From the NCBI GenBank assembly GCA_964019695.1, contig OZ026525.1:89375779-89439778 (forward strand): DNA of 64,000 nt, in the 5' to 3' direction. Position numbers and translations under genes: made by a program. The stretch is from Loripinus fragilis (Eukaryota > Mollusca > Bivalvia > Lucinida > Lucinidae). Shown here one piece after another: positions 42,300 to 53,296 of this stretch. Every line of letters starts with the position of its first letter. Within the stretch, counting starts at the first letter, position 1. The notes below the pieces were generated by a model. The model had not been told where the DNA came from and made no database searches. It saw only the letters and a program-made list of their open reading frames with translations.

Positions 42300-45200
42300 A
42301 TAGTCAGTAAGCCTAAAGTTTCACAGCCACTGTCATGATCAATGGTGAACTGTAGCTCATATATGGCCAATAAGAGGTGTGTAGTGAGATTCCGACTGCA
42401 GATGTCGTAATGATAGTCAGTAAGCCTAAAGTTTCACAGCCACTGTCATCAACAATGGTTTACTGTAACTCATATATGACCAATAGAGGTATGTAGTGAG
42501 ATTCCGACTGCAGAGGTCGTAATGATAGTCAGTAAGCCTAAAGTTTCACAGCCACTGTCATGATCAATGGTGAACTGTAACTCATATATGACCAATAGAG
42601 GTATGTAGTGAGATTCCGACTGCATAGGTCGTAATGATAGTCAGTAAGCCTAAAGTTTCACAGCCACTGTCATTGTCAATGGTGAACTGTAACTCATATA
42701 TGACCAATAAGAGGTGTGTAGTGAGATACCTACTGCAGATGTCGTAATGATAGTCAGTAAGCCTAAAGTTTTACAGCCGTTGTCATGATCAATGGTGGAC
42801 TGTAGTTCATATATGACCAATAAGAGGCGTGTAGTGAGATGCCTACTGCAGATGTTGTAATGATAGTCAGTAAGCCTAAAGTTTCACAGCCACTGTCATG
42901 ATCAATTGTGAACTGTAACTCATTTATGACCAATAAGTGGTGTGTAGTGAGATACCTACTGCAGATATCGTAATGATAGTCAGTAAGCCTAAAGTTTCAC
43001 AGCAACCGACATGATCAATGATAAATTGTAGCTCATATATGACCAATAAGAGGTTATGTGAGATACGTACTGTAGATGTCGTTATGATAGTCAGTAAGCC
43101 TAAAGTTTCACTGCCATGATCTATGTGAACTATACCTCATATCTGACCAATAAGAGGTGTGTAATGGAGACCTACTGCAGATGTCGTAATGATAGTCAGA
43201 AAGACTAAAGTTTTACAGCCGTTGTCATGATCAATGGTGAACTGTAGCTCATATATGACCAATAAGAGGTGTGTAGTGAGATACCTACTGCAGATGTTGT
43301 AATGATAGTCAGTAGCCTAAAGTGTCACAGCCGCCATCATGATCAATTTTGAACTGTAGCTCATATATGACCAATAAGTGGTGTGTAGTGAGATACCTAC
43401 GGCAGATGACGTAATGATGGTCAATAAGCTTAAAGTTTCTCAGCCACTGTCAAGATCAATGGTCAAATGTAGCTCATATATGACCAAAAAGAGGTGTGTA
43501 GTGTGATACCTACTGCAGATGTCATAATGATATTCAGTAAGCCTAAAGTTTCTCAGCCATTGTCATAATCAAATGTGAACTTTAGCTCACATATGACCAA
43601 AAAGAGGCGTGTAGTGAGATACCTACTGCAGATGTCGTAATGATAGTCAGTTAGTCTAAAGTTTCACAGCCACTGTCATGATTAATGGTGAACTGTAGCT
43701 CATATATGACCAATAAGAGTTGTGTAGTGAGATACCTACTGCAGATGTTGTAATGATAGTCAGTAAGCCTAAAGTTTTACAGCCGTTGTCATGATCAATG
43801 GTGAACTGTAGCTCATATATGACCAATAAGAGGAGTGTAGTGAAATACCTACTGCAGATGTCATAATGATAGTCAGTAAGCCTAAAGTTTCACAGCCACC
43901 ATCATGATCAATGGTGAACTGTAGCTCATATATGACCAATAAGAGGAGTGTAGTGAGATACCTACTGCAGATGTCATAATTATAGACAGTTAGCCTAAAG
44001 TTTCACAGCCACCATCATGATCAATGGTGAACTGTAGCTCATATATGACCAATAAGAGGTGTGTAGTGAGATTCCGACTGCAGATGTCCTAATGATAGTC
44101 AGTAAGCCTAAAGTTTCACAGCCACCATCATGATCAATGGTGAACTGTAGCTCATATATGACCAATAAGAGGTGTGTAGTGAATTACCTACTGCAGATGT
44201 CGTAATGATAGTAAGCCTAAAGTTTCACAGCCACTGTCATGATCAATGGTGAACTGTGGCTCATATATGACCAATAAGAGGTGTGTAGTGAGATACCTAC
44301 TGCAGATGATGTAATGATCGTCAGTAAGACTAAAGTTTCACAGCCACCGTCATGATCAATGGTAAACTGTAGCTCATATATGACCAATAAGAGGTGTGTA
44401 GTGAGATACATACTGCAGATGTCGTAATGATAGTTAGTAAGACTAAAGTTTCACAACCACTGTCATGATCAATGGTGAACTGTAGCTCATATATGACCAA
44501 TAAGAAGTGTGTAGTGAGATACCTACCGCAGATGTCGTAATGATAGTCAGTAAGCCTAAAGTTTCACAGCCACTGTCATAATCAATGATGAAATGTACCT
44601 CATATATGACCAACAAGAGGTGTGTAATGAGATACCTACTGAAGATGTCGTAATAATAGTAAACCTTATGATTCACAGACACCGTCATGATCAATGGTGA
44701 ACTGTTACTCATATATGACCAATAAGAAGTGTGTAGTGAGATACCTACTGTAGATGTTGTAATGATAGTCAGTAAGCCTAAAGTTTCACAGCCACTGTCA
44801 TGATCAATGGTGAACTGTAACTCATATATGATCAATAAGAGGTGTGTAGTGAGATACCTACTGCAGATGTCGTAATGCTAGTCAGTAAGACTAAAGATTC
44901 ACAGCCACCGTCATGATCAATGGTGAACTGTAACTCATATATGAACAATAAGAGGTGTGTAGTGAGATGCCTACTGCAGATGTTATAATGATAGTCAGTA
45001 AGCCTGTAGTTCCACAGCCACTGTCGTGATCAATGGTGAACTGTAGCTCATATATGACCAATAAGAGGTGTGTAGTGAGATACCTACTGCAGATATCATA
45101 ATGATAGTCAGTAAGTCTAAAGTTTCACAGCCACCGTCATGATCAATGGTGAAATGTGACTCATATATGACCAATAAGAGGTGTGTAGTGAGATACCTAC

Positions 45201-46409
45201 TGCAGATGTCGTAATGATAGTCAGTAAGCCTAAAGTTCAGCAGCCACTCTCATGGTCAATGGTGAACTGTAGCTCATATATGACCAATAAGAGGTGTGTA
45301 GTGAGATACCAAATTGCAGATGACGTAATGATAGTCAGTAAGACTAAAGTTTCTCAGCCACTGTCATGATCAATGGTGAACAGTAGCTCATATTTGACCA
45401 ATAAGAGGTGTGTAGTGAGATACCTACCGCAGATGTCGTTATGATAGTCAGTAAGCCTAAAGTTTCACAGCCACAGTCATGATCAATGGTAAACTGTACC
45501 TCATATATGACCAATAAGAGGTGTGTAGTGAGATACCTACTGCAGATGTTGTAATGATGGTCAGTAAGCCTAAAGTTTCACAGCCACAGTCATGATCAAT
45601 GGTAAACTGTACCTCATATATGACCAATAAGAGGTGTGTAGTGAGATACCTACTGCAGATGTCGTAATGATAGTCAGTAAGCCTAAAGATTTACAGCCAC
45701 TGTCATGATCAATGGTGAACTGTAGCTCAAATATGACCAATAAAAGGTGTGTAGTGAGATACCTACTGCAGATGTTGTAATGATGGTCAGTAAGCCTAAA
45801 GTTTCACAGCCACAGTCATGATCAATGGTAAACTGTACCTCATATATGACCAATAAGAGGTGTGTAGTGAGATACCTACTGCAGATGTCGTAATGATAGT
45901 TAGTAAGCCTAACGTTTCACAAACACTGTCATGATCAATGGTAAACTGTAGCTCATATATGACCAATAAGAGGTGTGTAGTGAGATACCTACCGCAGATG
46001 TCGTTATGATAGTTAGTAAGCCTAATGTTTCACAGCCACTGTCATGATCAATGGTAAACTGTACCTCATATATGACCAATAAGAAGTGTGTAGTGAGATA
46101 CATACTGAAGATGTCGTTATGATAGTCAGTAAGCCTAAAGTTCCACAGCCACTGTCATGATCAATGGTGAACTGTAACTCATATATGAACAATAAGAGGT
46201 GATGTGAGATACCTCCTGCAGATATCGTAATGATAGTCAGTAAGCCTAAAGTTTCACAGCCACGGTCATGATCAATGGTGAACTGTAACTCATATATGAC
46301 CAATAAGAGGTGTGTAGTGAGATACCTACTGCATATGTTGTAATGATAGTCAGTAAGCCTAAAGTTTCACAGCCATTGTCATGATCAATGGTGAACTGTA
46401 GCTCATATG
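42300..46409. repeat. Heterogeneous right part of the satellite
   Basis: Monomers here carry many single-copy changes and no long-period duplication was apparent. Examples are AGATACGTACTGTAG near 43,070, a damaged unit near 44,650-44,700 and CCTGTAGTTCCACAG near 45,005. The array stops inside a monomer after AGCTCATAT at about 46,408. Confidence 0.7.
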
Positions 46410-47660
46410 TTGTCATATACTCAAGACAATCTCTTACAACCAGCTGCCCTGAAAAGATAAAAGATATTTAAACCACAATTTAGAACAATCAGTCATAAAT
46501 CCATTTATAAATATCCAGTGACTATAAATGGGGCATTGAGAAACAGTGCAGTTCCAGATGAGATGCATCAAACAATGGCGTTGCCAGAACGGTTAAAAAG
46601 TTACGCACATCAAAAGGAGACTACTACACCAAGCGGTGATTCTCTCCAATTGCATCCCTTTTCATTATTGGAGGGAGCGAATTCTTTCCTTTAAGAGCAG
46701 TTTCATATGGCATGGAAATCCCTTTTACCACATTAGGTGACCTCCCTTGAATGTTACTATTTTTATTACGCACGTGCGTAACTGCGTAATGGGAGCTACG
46801 CCTATGGCAAATGCAGCATCTTATCTGGGTAATCTTTGTTTGCTTTATGGTATCTTAAAATTCCATATCTATGAGTGAAGGTGTAACCTGTGCACAGTCA
46901 AGTTATTCTTTCAGAGGTTTGCTGTTGTATGATCTTAGGCAAGTTTATCTTTCCGAAACCACGCATACTGTTACTTTTATTTCACGAGTGTCGTCTGCTG
47001 ATACACGTAACCTTGCAAACAGTTTGGATGCAGATCAGGTCCGAAAAACTGTTTGGGCCTGACTTGGATCCAAATTATTTGGCATTGTGGTGGTATTCCA
47101 GAAAGCATATTTCGAAAAAGACGATTTTGAAAAAAATCAGAAGCCGACAAAAAGCATGAAAAATGTTCCAGCATGCAAAGAATTACTATGAGGCAAACCT
47201 TGGATTATTTTTGGGACCATGTCACATGTTAAGTCGTCGTTGCACTATTATTTTACCCTTTCCATTCTGATGGATTTTCCCAGGCGCATGAGTAAGTATG
47301 GGATAGCCTTTCTGTATTGTAAGGAGTGACCCCTTACAATACAAAAAAGGACTTTCCCATACTTACTCATAATTGTCTATATTATCATGAAGATTTGCTT
47401 TTTTTCTTTGCAAACAGTACAGACCTGCTACATTTTGTCTGGGTCTGTATTGTTTGAAAAATTATCTGTTTGCAGGTATCCAGAATGAAAATGGTTTAAT
47501 GCTATGTATTGTAGCTCAGTGAATTTGCAATTTGCTGAAAGGTTCAGAGTACCATATGCAAATTAGAGTATTATCATGTGGTCTCTGTTTGGGGGCTTTA
47601 ATATTACTTAAAAGCAGGCAACCCCTCCCCCACCCCACTTACAATAACAAAACGTTTCAA
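46410..47660. mobile_element. Right flank of satellite with small palindromic elements
   Basis: Two foldbacks are clear. At 47,015-47,082, GCAAACAGTTTGGATGCAG pairs with TGGATCCAAATTATTTG and AGATCAGGTCC with GGGCCTGACTT. At 47,288-47,370, ATGAGTAAGTATGGG pairs with CCCATACTTACTCAT and TTGTAAGG with CCTTACAA around a 5-base centre. Another palindromic-element fragment lies near 47,405-47,465 (GTACAGACC ... GGTCTGTATTGTTTG). No exon was recognised. Confidence 0.6.
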
Positions 47661-47759
47661 AAGATTGAGATTCAAGCAAGACTTGAGGATCAATAGTAAA
47701 ATTTGGATAAGCATTTATAACTTCTTTTATCTAAATGCTTTATGTTCTTACTTATTCAG

Positions 47760-47856
47760 AATGCGAAAGCCAGCCCATAAAACCAATCCATCTCCTTCAA
47801 CAAAACTGTATATGAAGAAGAGGGACAAATTTCCTATGAATGAGATGAAACCTTAA
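47760..47856 (+). CDS. Possible plus-strand terminal exon (weak)
   Basis: A pyrimidine-rich acceptor (TTCTTACTTATTCAG) precedes an open frame in phase 2 that reads MRKPAHKTNPSPS, continues with a Lys-rich stretch and stops at 47,854-47,856. AATAAA follows at 47,861-47,866, only four bases after the stop. Acceptor, short basic open frame, stop and polyadenylation-like signal together suggest a last exon. I found no upstream plus-strand exon, and the segment lies inside the long intron predicted on the other strand. It may be a chance combination or a retrocopy remnant. Confidence 0.22.
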
Positions 47857-48166
47857 ATTTAATAAAATCGTTATTTTTTCTTGTCAATAGATAATTTTAG
47901 AATTCCGGACATGATTTTGACAGCCTTGGCGTTTATCTTCGACATACCTTAAATAGCGTGCCTTAGAACAAAGACTGGTACTAGAATTTGTCTTAAAATT
48001 GAAAACGTGCCCTTTTTCTTCATTACAAAACAGTTTAAACTGCTAAGCGTAATATTCTTTTAAAAACGTTTTCTTTTAGTGAAGCGGGAAATGTCTGTTT
48101 TTTGAGACGATCATGCACTTCCGGATACAAGCATGAGACTTTCAGATTATGTTCTTCAAAAATAGT

Positions 48167-48275
48167 AAGTGAGTATGATCAGGAAATACCACAATCACAA
48201 ACTGCAGACAACCCCATGGCACCGCGAGGAAGAGCCGCTCAACCATCACGAGACACCAGGAAGACAAATTAAGCA
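48167..48275 (+). repeat. Dispersed repeat family A copy
   Basis: Contains GAGTATGATCAGGAAATACC, ACAATCACAAACTGCAG, GCACCGCGAGGAAGAG and CACGAGACACCAGGAAGAC, matching the copy at 870-965. Confidence 0.6.
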
Positions 48276-49228
48276 AAGCAATCAGCTCTCTCAATATATT
48301 TTCTCGTTAGCCATCGCAAATTTTTCCATTTTCCAGATGGCTAACGGAAATTTCAAGATGGCTGCCAAATTCATATTAAGCAGAGCGGAAAGTGACAAAA
48401 AGAAGGCACATGCAGATATAAGCATGCCACTTGGTGAAAATGTTCATGAGCATGAGTAATTTGAATATTTATCATTAGCCAATCGAAATTGGCCTATTTT
48501 CAATATTGCGGTACTAAAATCCAAGATGGCCGCCGCAAAAAACGCCAGATCAGGAAATGAAGATTTTACATGATACAAAGCAATTAAAACATCTTAAATG
48601 GTATAATTGGATGAAATATATCATAACATAATATCGGTTACCTTGAATCAGCCCTATCTGATTATTAAAGCATTTCTTTTAAAAGGGACGGAAATGGTGG
48701 GGGGGGGGGGTAAGTGAAAATGACTAAAATGCAGTGTTGTCGTCAAACAATGGTAAAAATGCAAATAGATGTTGTTTGCTTGTTAGCACTACAATCACAT
48801 TATAAGATATGAATTATGTTAGTACTAGAAAAGCAATAAACAGGAACTGGAGCAGTCAAAAGCCACATCGCGCTCTTAAAACCAAAATGATAATAATTAA
48901 AAATACAAATAGACCAAAATACAATGAGAACAAATGGCCAATCTAGTGGACAGCTATTTTTTGAAAAGATGACCACCCAGTAACCCAAACAGAACTTAAA
49001 GTATAATGAACAAACATAAGGTGAATCATCACCAAAACTCTGACACCGAAACAAGTACCTACTATAATTAATGTAGGTAAGATTAAATGGTCAGATGAAA
49101 TAAATGGGGATCTTAAAGGAAATGTGAATAAATTGAATAAAATTAGATTTTTGTTGAACTACTATATTTTCAAGTAAAATCATAAAAAGAATACTGGACA
49201 ATACATATTGCTTGGTACAATGTAATAA

Positions 49229-49357
49229 AAGGGGCAAAGATCAGGAATAGATACAATCAAGTACTACACCTGACCCAGGATACCACATGGAAAAGTGACA
49301 AATACACAATTTAACATCACAAACGAGAGCCAAGTGGTCAGCAGGTGACCACAAGAC
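49229..49357 (-). repeat. Dispersed repeat family B, partial reversed copy
   Basis: GGGCAAAGATCAGGAATAGA, CCTGACCCAGGATACCACA and GAGAGCCAAGTGGTCAGCAG are the reverse complement of the 3' part of the copies at 3.4-3.95 and 4.7-5.3 kb. The minus-strand open frame spanning it is therefore repeat-derived. Confidence 0.7.
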
Positions 49358-49384
49358 CCTGCTATAAGTAGCACTTCAAATAAG

Positions 49385-49475
49385 TTCCCCCTTGTTGACT
49401 GGTCACAATAGCTAAAGTGGTAGAACGACTGTTTCCAGAGCTGGTGGTCGCAGGTTGAAAAAAAACCCAGACATG
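49385..49475 (+). mobile_element. tRNA-like SINE head
   Basis: Reading CTTGTTGACTGGTCACAATA, then A-box-like AATAGCTAAAGTGGTAGAAC and B-box-like GGTGGTCGCAGGTTGAAA. A closely similar head lies on the opposite strand at 49,970-50,065, so the two form an inverted pair about 0.6 kb apart. Confidence 0.55.
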
Positions 49476-49969
49476 TCACACTAAAATGGTTCAAAAAAAG
49501 GAACCAATTGCTACATTGCTTGGTTCTGAGCACAATAAGACATGTGCTGGATTTTCTTATCTCACTCACTTCTAACACAACTAACATTTTGAAATATCTA
49601 ATAAATCAAAACAAGAACAAAATCTGCTTCCCAGTACTTGGTTCACCGAATCCCATCTGGTGTCCCCCTCGGTGGTTGAGGTGTATCGATAGATAGAAAG
49701 ATTTAATATTTTGAATGCTGAGCTATGAAGCTCCAGTTGCATAGGGTGGTTACCTAGCTGTCGTGGCGCTATGATTATGATCAATATTATCGTGTTTAAC
49801 TCCTTTTTGAAGAAAGGATGAACAAACTTCTCATTTTTCCATAAATGGTGATCTCATTTGGTTCATATTTTGAGGACCCTCAAAATGCATATTCCGCGCT
49901 GGTGAATAGCGTGTATTGAAGTTTTCTGGCAAACGGCAGCAGCCCAACATATATAACACCTACCTACCT

Positions 49970-50065
49970 TAGCCTGGGGTTCAACCTACGACCTCCAGTT
50001 CCGGAAGCGGATGCCCTACAACTTGAGCTATCGTGACAAGTCAACAAGGGGCCGAATTATGGGAA
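49970..50065 (-). mobile_element. tRNA-like SINE head, inverted partner
   Basis: On the minus strand it reads CCCTTGTTGACTTGTCACGA, TAGCTCAAGTTGTAGGGCAT and GGAGGTCGTAGGTTGAACCC, with A and B boxes better preserved than in the plus-strand partner at 49,385. It is probably a SINE rather than a functional tRNA gene, since the 5' extension is shared by both copies. Confidence 0.6.
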
Positions 50066-51629
50066 GTTTTATTTATAGTAGGGACTCCCGCTATGAAGAA
50101 TGTTCCATTACCACAAGAGGAGTGTGTGAATGTAAAGCCAGCATACTTCAAGCATACTTTTAAAGAACCCACTGCACTGGTAATCAAGGTATTCTGCCTC
50201 TGAAACCTGTCTCTGTCAGAACAAGAAAATTTCAGTACCTTGAATATGTCATTGTAACTTATAATCTAGACGATTGTGCTATACATGTAGTTAGATGAGC
50301 TGCATACCATGCCTTAAACATTGAGCACTGCAATTATAGCCTGGAATATCTGCTTTGCTGCCTCAAAATTGATCAGACACATGTATAGCACCATCTTAGA
50401 CTAAAATGTCATGCATTATTGCCTCTAGTGGCACAAACATGGCTTGCACACAAAGTGGCACCAGCCTTTCCTGGTATATTTATCAAACATTGCAGTGTAC
50501 ATGTTTGCAGTATCAGCGAGATTGTACTGTTGACTTAAAAACAGGTAGAGTCCATGCTCGATAAGAGTAGAGTTACGTAGTTGGTCACACTATGGTACTT
50601 TATTCACCTTATTGGACAAATATAGTTTTTTTTTCATACTTCTACCTTTAGATATGTTTCGTCACCCTACTCGTATTGAGCACAGACTATAGTGGACAAG
50701 CAAAGAAGTAGCAAATACATCCACAGCGTATGTTTAGGAGTCAAATATTGACTTATGAGCTTCTTATAATTATGTTTTTACGTTCTTTACTATTCTTATC
50801 GCCATCATATAATATTACTTGAATCGTTATTATTATCATTTGTTTTATTATCTCAATTCAGGATAGTCTAAATGAATACATGTGTGTTTCTTTTTTCATG
50901 CCAAAAATTAGGGTAGGTAGGTAGGCTCTAACATTAAATTAAACATATCATTAAACATGATGACGCCCTATATTATTCTACTGACTATTTAAAAATGAAT
51001 ATGGAGTCTGAGTGAACAAATTTTGATGTATTATAAAAAGGCCTAAATAAAGTTAGTACACTAATTTAAGCCCAAAACCTTTATATGGTAGTTAGTTCAG
51101 GAAATTATTGTATTGAGTAACGTTTAACACAGAAAACCGCTTCAAATTTTTCAATATGCCTGTTTTTTCCCTAAATGTCATTTTAATGTTTATGATAGGG
51201 TAGGTAGGAGAACAGCAACCACACTATATTCCTTTAAGTCTTATCATTAATACAAAATACATCGTACCAAGCTGTATCAAGTGTCCAGTATTACAATAAT
51301 GTTTTACTTGGAAGATATTGTAGTTCAAAAAGGAGAGAATTTTATTCAATTTATTTGCATTTTGCATGACCCGGTCCCATTTATACTATCTGACCATAAT
51401 ATCTTACCTATAATAATTATGATAAATAAAACCAATTCATAGTTTATAATAGCAGTGTAGCTCACACAAGCAAATTGACATCTAGTTGCATTTCTACCAT
51501 TGTTTGTTGGCAATAACGCATTTTTAGTCAATTTTGCTTAATTTTCCCACATTTTAGCCCCATTTAACCCATATTTTCATATATTATTTGCTAATTTCTA
51601 GAAAACATTTACCCTTTTATGAAGTATTT
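50066..51629. other. AT-rich stretch with nothing recognised
   Basis: No exon or full element was recognised. A weak inverted pair lies near 50,550-50,690 (GCTCGATAAGAGTAGAGT and ACCCTACTCGTATTGAGC). GGGTAGGTAGG motifs occur near 50,910 and 51,200. The minus-strand open frame at 51,346-51,531 includes an Ile-rich run but has no splice context. Confidence 0.4.
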
Positions 51630-51870
51630 CATCCAATAATACCATTTTAGATGCCATTTTATTTCTTTGTATGATGTAAAATCTTCATTTCATGATTTTA
51701 CGTTTATTGTGGCGGCCATCTTGGATTTTAGCGCCGCCATCTTGAAAATTGATCAATTTTGATTGGCTGACGGGAAAAATTCCAATAACTCATGCTAAAG
51801 AACATTTCTACCAAGTTTCATGCTTGTATCCGGATGTGCATGATTATTGTCACTTCCCACTCCACTATTT

Positions 51871-52414
51871 GACTTTTCTCTTACTGTAAAGGCGGCGCCT
51901 CATGAAGGCGCAATTAGACTGGTAAATCTTTGGCGTTGGTAAAAGCTGAAAATGAGGCGTGGTTTTATTCAAAAGTAACTGTATCATCTTGCGCCATTAT
52001 CTCAGTATTGACGCAAAACACATTATTGAGTCCTTAAAACGCCAGCAAAATAACTGCATCTAACATAAGCATAGATGCAAACATTGTGGACCCAGATCAG
52101 ACCGCTCCTACGGAAACCGTCTGATCTGGGTCCACACTGTTTGTCTTTGAGGCTTCAAATGTTTTAGTGGACTACAAAAAATACATTTTGTGATTATGCG
52201 CTTTAAGGGTTACATGTAATAAGTGTGAGTTCAGTGTGTACGGCTAGGATTTTCATGAAATGCACGCAGGTTTGCGCGGCCCAAAAGCTTATTACAGGTA
52301 ACTCTTTACCAGATTATAAATAAAACCTGATTTCCCTTCCTTAGCAGATGAAATAGCCGAACCACGCCCAGAAAAGAATATTAAAGTTGCCGCCTTTACA
52401 GTAAGCGAAAAGTC
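51871..52414. mobile_element. 544-bp MITE with 26-bp inverted ends
   Basis: The left end GACTTTTCTCTTACTGTAAA and GGCGGC mirror the right end GCCGCC and TTTACAGTAAGCGAAAAGTC with one mismatch. No coding frame. A palindromic element (GTGGACCCAGATCAGAC ... GTCTGATCTGGGTCCAC, about 52,079-52,146) is nested inside. The right end directly abuts the next element. Confidence 0.8.
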
Positions 52415-52737
52415 TATTAATGAGGGTCTAGATGGTGTATAATGATTGGTAAATAATGGCCCTTTTTTATAATGAATAGTGAATAATGAGGGCCTAAAAA
52501 ATAATGAATAGTGAATGATGAGGGCCTAAAAATTAATGAATTTATTCTATTATTTTAATGAATTGAAGAAAAAATTAATGAATAGTGAATAATCAGATTT
52601 CTTTGCCACCTTTCTTTCTATTAATGAATAATTGGTCTTATTTTAATGAATAACCCAAAATTTTAATGAGATGAATAATGGGCTAAATTTTTAATGAATA
52701 GTGAATACTAGACCCCCCATCCAGACCCTCATTAATA
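52415..52737. mobile_element. 323-bp MITE with 21-bp inverted ends
   Basis: The left end TATTAATGAGGGTCTAGATG and right end CATCCAGACCCTCATTAATA are inverted with one mismatch; the outermost TA may be the target duplication. The interior is a decayed run of TAATGAATAGTGAATAATGA units with GAGGGCCTAAAA. Confidence 0.8.
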
Positions 52738-52930
52738 CGAGCTTATATTATGAGCGTGCATGCTCCAATAAGTGAACAACTAGTACTTTATTGGTTAATC
52801 CAGTGATGCATTTCCGTTGTTACTATGGATACCCCTTTTGGATGAAAACACTGTAGATCCCTATCAGGCTATAGTAAAAATATATTATATTAAATATAAT
52901 TTATTATATTCACTATAAAAAAACAGTTAA

Positions 52931-53296
52931 AGAGACTAAGTCTGCAACTATGGACAGTTTTCGAAACTTTTTATTTTCTTTTTAAAACATTTGTAAAAGA
53001 AGAACTAAGTTATGTTTTCACAATAAGTCTGCTCACTATAGCTGAAAACTGCATGTAAAAGTGAATTATCTTATATAAAAACAGGTTTGTTTTCTCTTGT
53101 TGGTAATTATTTGCGTCCCTCCAATAATTATAGACAGTTAATTTATAACATAAATGCTGTTTATTGATACTGATAATTTGTTAAGATTAACGAAATTGGT
53201 AAAATGTATACCTGAATTTTAGTTTTTTACTGTGGTCTTGAAAAAAAGAAACATTATTTCTAGAATTAAAAGATCAAAGTTACAGACTATGCAGCT
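52931..53296. mobile_element. 366-bp TTAA-flanked element (family X), uninterrupted copy
   Basis: It is flanked by TTAA on both sides (52,927-52,930 and 53,297-53,300). The right end on the reverse strand is AGCTGCATAGTCTGTAACTT; the left end is a diverged AGAGACTAAGTCTGCAACT. TTAA target sites are typical of piggyBac-type transposition, though the ends are not the usual CCC/GGG. Its interior (GTTTTCTCTTGTTGGTAATT, ATTATAGACAGTTAAT, TACTGATAATTTGTTAAGAT) matches the right half of the copy at 57.1-58.4 kb. Confidence 0.8.

Larger units (their letters stand above)
9460..46409. repeat. 37-kb satellite array, 113-bp monomer with a PstI site
   Basis: About 327 head-to-tail copies fill this interval without another element inside. 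The consensus monomer is 113 bp and carries in order TAGTGAGATACCTACTGCAG (PstI site CTGCAG), ATGTCGTAATGATAGTCAGT, AAGCCTAAAGTTTCACAGCC, ACTGTCATGATCAATGG (BclI site TGATCA) and AGCTCATATATGACCAATAA. Recurrent length variants are 111 bp (GGTGATGTGAG in place of GGTGTGTAGTGAG) and 110 bp (CAGCCATCATG in place of CAGCCACTGTCATG). The first copies (9,460-9,700) and the last few kb carry many private changes; the centre has higher-order repeats. Repeated minus-strand open frames of 60-156 codons arise from the repeat itself and are not genes. I do not recognise the satellite family. Confidence 0.97.
48100..51850. mobile_element. 3.75-kb interval bounded by inverted arms
   Basis: The left arm (48,100-48,620) and right arm (51,630-51,850) are reverse-complement relatives. 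Shared landmarks are CCGGATACAAGCATGA, CAAGATGGCCGCC, GAAATGAAGATTTTACAT and ATTGGATGAAATA. A family A repeat (48,167-48,275) sits inside the left arm. The interior has no transposase-like open frame that I can see, so this is either a decayed transposon or two separate copies of a short element in opposite orientation. Confidence 0.5.

Noticed and set aside
9455..46303. About 25 open frames of 60-156 codons with repeated YELQFTIDH-type peptides
   Set aside because: They are the minus-strand (once plus-strand) translation of the satellite. They start and stop wherever monomer length variants change frame, and lack any independent coding evidence.
9460..46409. Regular repeats resembling a CRISPR array
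   Set aside because: There is no repeat/spacer alternation; the entire 113-bp unit is repeated and the genome is eukaryotic.
7855..46490. TATTTAAACCACAATTTA near-match on both sides of the satellite (about 7,881 and 46,468)
   Set aside because: About 20 AT-rich bases only, not adjacent to the array ends; too short to support a target duplication or a common flank.
48169..48459. 96-codon plus-strand open frame
   Set aside because: It runs through repeat family A and the AAGATGGC-type inverted arm, so it is repeat-derived.
49264..49587. 107-codon minus-strand open frame with hydrophobic stretch
   Set aside because: Much of it is the reversed copy of repeat family B and the rest includes SINE material.
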